In this document: piece after piece, positions 60,735-64,000 of the stretch
How positions within the stretch are numbered: position 1 is the first letter of the stretch
Layout: each line of letters opens with the position of its first letter
From: Ramlibacter sp. Leaf400
GTDB taxonomy: Bacteria > Pseudomonadota > Gammaproteobacteria > Burkholderiales > Burkholderiaceae_C
DNA length: 64,000 nt
Direction: 5' to 3'
Assembly: GCF_001424545.1 (NCBI RefSeq)
Contig: NZ_LMQL01000013.1
Coordinates: 1-64,000, forward strand
Notes under the pieces: generated by a model
The model's database searches: none
Told to the model about the DNA's origin: nothing
What the model saw: only the letters and a program-made list of their open reading frames with translations
Translations under genes and position numbers: made by a program

Positions 60735-61361
60735 ATGCAACGCCTCTGGGACATCTCTCCCCCGGTCGACGCGCGTTCCCCCGTGTTCCCCGGCGACACC
60801 GCCTACCGCCAGGAATGGGCCGCGCAGATCGCGCCCGGCTGCCCGGTCAACGTGAGCAGCCTCACCCTGTCGCCGCACATCGGCGCCCACGCCGATGCGC
60901 CGCTGCACTACGACCCGGCGGGGACTTCGGTGGGCCACCTGGACCTCGAGCCCTACCTCGGCCGCTGCCGCGTGATCCACGCGATCGGCAAGCGCCCGCT
61001 GGTCGAGTGGCAAGACCTGGCGCACGCGGTCGGCGACCTGCCACCGCGCGTGCTGGTGCGCACCTACCAGCGCGTGCCGCTGGACCGCTTCGACCCCGAC
61101 CTCGCGGCCTTCGCGCCCGAGACCATCGAGCGGCTCGCCGACGCCGGCGTGCGGCTGGTCGGTATCGACACCGCCAGCATCGACCCGGCCGACAGCAAGG
61201 CGCTGGCCAGCCACCAGGTGATCCGCCGCCGCGACCTGCGCGTGCTGGAGAACCTGGTGCTCGACGACGTCCCCGAAGGCGATTACGAGCTGATCGCCCT
61301 GCCCCTGAAACTGATGACGGCCGACGCGTCCCCGGTGCGCGCGGTCCTGCGACGCCCATGA
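60735..61361 (+). CDS. kynB: Kynurenine formamidase
   Basis: Metal-dependent cyclase-family hydrolase of 208 residues converting N-formylkynurenine to kynurenine. The start [24 protein letters not shown] and the metal site [12 protein letters not shown] (His48, His52, Asp54 region) identify KynB. First gene of the kynB-kynU-kynA operon, overlapping kynU by four bases. A GCAAAATCC stretch upstream may be a promoter element. Confidence 0.95.
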   Translation: MQRLWDISPPVDARSPVFPGDTAYRQEWAAQIAPGCPVNVSSLTLSPHIGAHADAPLHYDPAGTSVGHLDLEPYLGRCRVIHAIGKRPLVEWQDLAHAVGDLPPRVLVRTYQRVPLDRFDPDLAAFAPETIERLADAGVRLVGIDTASIDPADSKALASHQVIRRRDLRVLENLVLDDVPEGDYELIALPLKLMTADASPVRAVLRRP

Positions 61362-62620
61362 CGACCACCCTGCAAGACTGCCGCGCGCTGGATGCGCGCG
61401 ATCCCCTGCGCAAGCTGCGCGACCTCTTCGTGCTGCCCGAAGGCGTGATCTACCTGGATGGCAATTCGCTGGGCGCCATGCCCAAGTCGGCCGCGGCGCG
61501 CGTGGCGGCTGCCGTGGAACAGGAATGGGGCCAGGGCCTGATCCGCTCGTGGAACACCGCCGGCTGGTTCGAGATGCCGCGCCGCATCGGCGATCGCATC
61601 GCCACCTGGATCGGTGCGCAGGAAGGCGAAGTGGTCGCCACCGACACCACCTCCATCAACCTGTTCAAGGTGCTGAGCGCCGCCGCCCGCATCGCGTCCA
61701 CCGACGCGCCCGGCCGCAAGGTGGTGCTCAGCGAGCGCAGCAACTTCCCCACCGACCTCTACATCGCGCAGGCGCTGTGCGAGGAGCGCGGCTGGTCGCT
61801 GCGGCTGGTGGAGGCGGGGCAGCTCGAAGCCGAGCTGCGGTCCGGCGAAGTCGCGGTGCTGATGCTCACCCACGTGAACTACCGCACCGGCGCCATGCAC
61901 GACATGGCGGCCCTCACCGCCCTCGCCCACCGGCACGGCACGCTGGCCGTCTGGGACCTGGCGCACAGCGCGGGCGCGGTGCCTGTCGACCTGCGAGCGG
62001 CCGACGCCGACTTCGCGATCGGCTGCGGCTACAAGTACCTCAACGGCGGCCCCGGCGCGCCCGCCTTCGCGTGGGTCCACCCGCGCCACGCCGATCGCTT
62101 CTGGCAACCGCTGGCCGGCTGGTGGGGCCACGCGGCGCCCTTCGAGTTCACGCCCGAATACCGGCCCGCGCCCGGCATCGCACGCTACCTGTGCGGCACC
62201 CAGCCGGTGCTGAGCATGGTGGCGCTCGACTGCGGGCTCGACACGCTGGAGGCGGCGCGCCCGCTGGGCGGCATGGCCGCGCTGCGGGCCAAGTCGCTGG
62301 CGCTCACCGACCTCTTCATCACGCTGGTGGAACAGCGCTGCGAAGGCCAGGGCCTTTCGCTCGTCACGCCGCGTGAACACCCCCAGCGCGGCTCGCAGGT
62401 GTGCCTGGCCCGGGCGGAAGGCGCCTACGCCATCGTGCAGGCCCTGATCGCGCGCGGCGTGATCGGCGACTTCCGCGCGCCGGACATCCTGCGCTTCGGC
62501 TTCACGCCGCTGTACCTGGAGTACGAGGACGTGTGGAAGGCGGTCGAGCACCTGCGCCAGGTGCTGGAGTCGGGCGAATGGCGCCGGCCGGAATTCAATC
62601 GCGCACAGGCGGTGACATGA
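61358..62620 (+). CDS. kynU: Kynureninase
   Basis: PLP enzyme of 420 residues cleaving kynurenine to anthranilate and alanine. Landmarks are [15 protein letters not shown], the helix [15 protein letters not shown], the aspartate in [15 protein letters not shown], and the PLP lysine [14 protein letters not shown]. Start overlaps the kynB stop as ATGA; its stop overlaps kynA likewise, so the operon is translationally coupled. Confidence 0.95.
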   Translation: MTTTLQDCRALDARDPLRKLRDLFVLPEGVIYLDGNSLGAMPKSAAARVAAAVEQEWGQGLIRSWNTAGWFEMPRRIGDRIATWIGAQEGEVVATDTTSINLFKVLSAAARIASTDAPGRKVVLSERSNFPTDLYIAQALCEERGWSLRLVEAGQLEAELRSGEVAVLMLTHVNYRTGAMHDMAALTALAHRHGTLAVWDLAHSAGAVPVDLRAADADFAIGCGYKYLNGGPGAPAFAWVHPRHADRFWQPLAGWWGHAAPFEFTPEYRPAPGIARYLCGTQPVLSMVALDCGLDTLEAARPLGGMAALRAKSLALTDLFITLVEQRCEGQGLSLVTPREHPQRGSQVCLARAEGAYAIVQALIARGVIGDFRAPDILRFGFTPLYLEYEDVWKAVEHLRQVLESGEWRRPEFNRAQAVT

Positions 62621-63465
62621 GCGAACCCACCAAGCCCGAAGACATCGTGCACGCCGAGGGCGCGCAGCTGGATTTCAGCCGCTCGATGAGCTACGGCGAC
62701 TACCTGCAGCTGGACAAGATCCTCAGCGCCCAGCAGCCGCGCTCACCCGACCACAACGAGCTGCTGTTCATCATCCAGCACCAGACCAGCGAGCTGTGGA
62801 TGAAGCTGATGCTGCACGAGCTGAACGCCGCCATCGCCTGCGTGGCGCGCGACGAGCTGGGCAGCGCGTTCAAGATGCTGGCGCGGGTGTCGCGCATCAT
62901 GGAGCAGCTGGTCCACGCCTGGGACGTGCTGGCCACCATGACGCCGCCGGAGTACAGCGCGATCCGCCCCTACCTGGCCAACTCCAGCGGTTTCCAGAGC
63001 GCGCAGTACCGCTGCATCGAGTTCGCGCTGGGCAACAAGAACGCCGCCATGCTCAAGCCGCACGAGCACCGGCCCGACCTGCTGGCCCGGGTGCGCACGG
63101 CGTACGAGTCGCCGTCGCTGTACGACGAGTCGCTGCGCCTGCTGGCCCGCCGCGGCCTGCCGGTGCCGGCGGAGTACGTCGAGCGCGACTGGACCCAGCC
63201 CTACGTGGAGAGCACGCAGGTGGAGCAGGCCTGGCTGCAGGTCTACCGCGACACCGGTCGCTGGTGGGACCTGTACCAGCTGGGCGAGGAGCTCACCGAC
63301 CTGGAGGACGCTTTCCGCCTCTGGCGTTTCCGCCACGTGACCACGGTGGAACGGGTGATCGGCTTCAAGCGCGGCACCGGCGGCACCGGCGGCGTGTCCT
63401 ACCTGCGCAAGATGCTCGACGTGGTGCTGTTCCCGGAGATCTGGCGCCTGCGGACGGACCTCTGA
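62617..63465 (+). CDS. kynA: Tryptophan 2,3-dioxygenase
   Basis: Haem enzyme of 282 residues opening the indole ring of tryptophan to N-formylkynurenine, the first step of the kynurenine route. Family blocks are [34 protein letters not shown] and [26 protein letters not shown], containing the distal and proximal haem histidines. Together with kynU and kynB it converts tryptophan to anthranilate; further catabolic genes are not in the window. Confidence 0.96.
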   Translation: MSEPTKPEDIVHAEGAQLDFSRSMSYGDYLQLDKILSAQQPRSPDHNELLFIIQHQTSELWMKLMLHELNAAIACVARDELGSAFKMLARVSRIMEQLVHAWDVLATMTPPEYSAIRPYLANSSGFQSAQYRCIEFALGNKNAAMLKPHEHRPDLLARVRTAYESPSLYDESLRLLARRGLPVPAEYVERDWTQPYVESTQVEQAWLQVYRDTGRWWDLYQLGEELTDLEDAFRLWRFRHVTTVERVIGFKRGTGGTGGVSYLRKMLDVVLFPEIWRLRTDL

Positions 63466-63469
63466 GCCA

Positions 63470-64000
63470 TCATCGCCCGCCGTACAGCCACGGCAGGTCC
63501 AGCAGCCGCTCGCCGGCGGCCCGCATCGAGAGGTTGCGCGCCCAGCGCAGTGCGCCATCCGCATGGAAGATCCAGCCGTTGCGGCGCGAGCGCGCCTGCA
63601 CCCGGGCGCAGCGCTGCCAGCGGTCCAGCGCGTAGCGGCGCAGGCAGGTCGCCACGTCGAGCACGCGGCCGTCGCAGGCGGCCAGCACCTTCTGCAGCGC
63701 GAAGGCATCCTCCAGCGCCATGCCGGCGCCCTGCGCGAGGTAGGGCCGCATCGGATGGGCCGCGTCTCCGAGCAGGGCGGCGCGGCCGCGCGCCATCGCG
63801 TCCTCGCTGCGCAGCGGCGGCCGGTCGTGCACCGGCCACAGGCGCCAGTGCGGCACCGCCTCCACCAGCGCCTGCAACTCGCCGCAGGATGCGCGCGCCA
63901 CGGAGCGCAAGGCGTCGGCACCCGCGGCCTGGTCCCATCCAGCCTCGGCCCGGCCTTCGATGAAGGCGACGATGTTCAGCGCCTCGCCGTCCCGCACCGG
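63470..64000 (-). CDS. FAD-dependent aromatic monooxygenase, C-terminal part (cut by the window end)
   Basis: Only the C-terminal 175 or so residues are present; the gene continues past 64000 on the minus strand. The segment RAALLGDAAHPMRPYLAQGAGMALEDAFAL is the second FAD-binding block (GDAAH motif) of group A flavoprotein hydroxylases such as 3-hydroxybenzoate or salicylate hydroxylases. It converges with kynA. The N-terminal GXGXXG fold is outside the window, so the substrate cannot be judged. Confidence 0.85.
   Translation of the reverse strand, partial: PVRDGEALNIVAFIEGRAEAGWDQAAGADALRSVARASCGELQALVEAVPHWRLWPVHDRPPLRSEDAMARGRAALLGDAAHPMRPYLAQGAGMALEDAFALQKVLAACDGRVLDVATCLRRYALDRWQRCARVQARSRRNGWIFHADGALRWARNLSMRAAGERLLDLPWLYGGR

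Overview
The window is about 70% GC and reads as a chromosomal segment of a Burkholderiales bacterium, most likely Comamonadaceae close to Ramlibacter or Variovorax. The evidence is gene content and order: Rieske oxygenase / xseB-ispA-dxs, pcnB-folK next to a HAD phosphatase, hda and an AI-2E permease divergent from purM, murJ divergent from rpsT, and DUF3579 divergent from argD-argF, together with TACAAT/TAAAAT-like -10 boxes. No rRNA, tRNA, CRISPR array, integrase or transposase gene was seen. Mobility signs are limited to two small inverted-repeat elements and several REP-like hairpin repeats.

Layout. 1-3.8 kb: a tungstate ABC transporter (tupBCA, minus strand) with a divergent ModE/LysR-like regulator. 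3.9-6.3 kb: a lone Ku protein and an EgtB/SenA-like non-haem iron enzyme. 6.4-14.6 kb: a TRAP dctQM pair, a small membrane protein, a CPA2 antiporter and three tandem dctP paralogues on the other strand. 14.8-21.0 kb: isoprenoid genes (dxs, ispA), xseB, a Rieske oxygenase, an EamA permease and sseA. 21-30 kb: an accessory stretch of lipoproteins, hemerythrin, small disordered proteins, a second CPA2 antiporter, hydrolases, a tyrosine phosphatase and an exported methyltransferase-like protein. 30-34.4 kb: gshA, a degenerate pseudokinase and a divergent ATP-grasp protein. 34.5-46.6 kb: further small or stress-type genes (HPF/RaiA, AIM24, PA2779/PA2778, paired L,D-transpeptidases, DUF808, a ferredoxin) and a c-type cytochrome pair. 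46.6-59.8 kb: mostly housekeeping (an atpE-like gene, folK, pcnB, hda, purM, a pilin, sirB1-like, murJ, rpsT, argD, argF). 60-64 kb: a kynurenine operon (kynB-kynU-kynA) and the C-terminal part of a flavin monooxygenase that runs off the right edge.

The most notable cross-cutting signal is a repeated regulatory motif. GTCCTACAG occurs exactly seven times, always oriented toward a minus-strand gene for a small, hydrophilic, envelope or signalling protein. In several cases it is followed, after 18 or about 40 bases, by CCTAGAGT(GG). Near matches with the 18-base spacing precede plus-strand genes. This suggests an undescribed stress-type regulon spread through the 21-45 kb accessory region. Second is a membrane-anchored pseudokinase that has lost every canonical catalytic residue and is divergent from an ATP-grasp gene. 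Other points are an EgtB/SenA homologue with Arg in the HX3HXE iron motif, a methyltransferase fold behind a signal peptide, and REP-like repeats that supply the last codons of genes.
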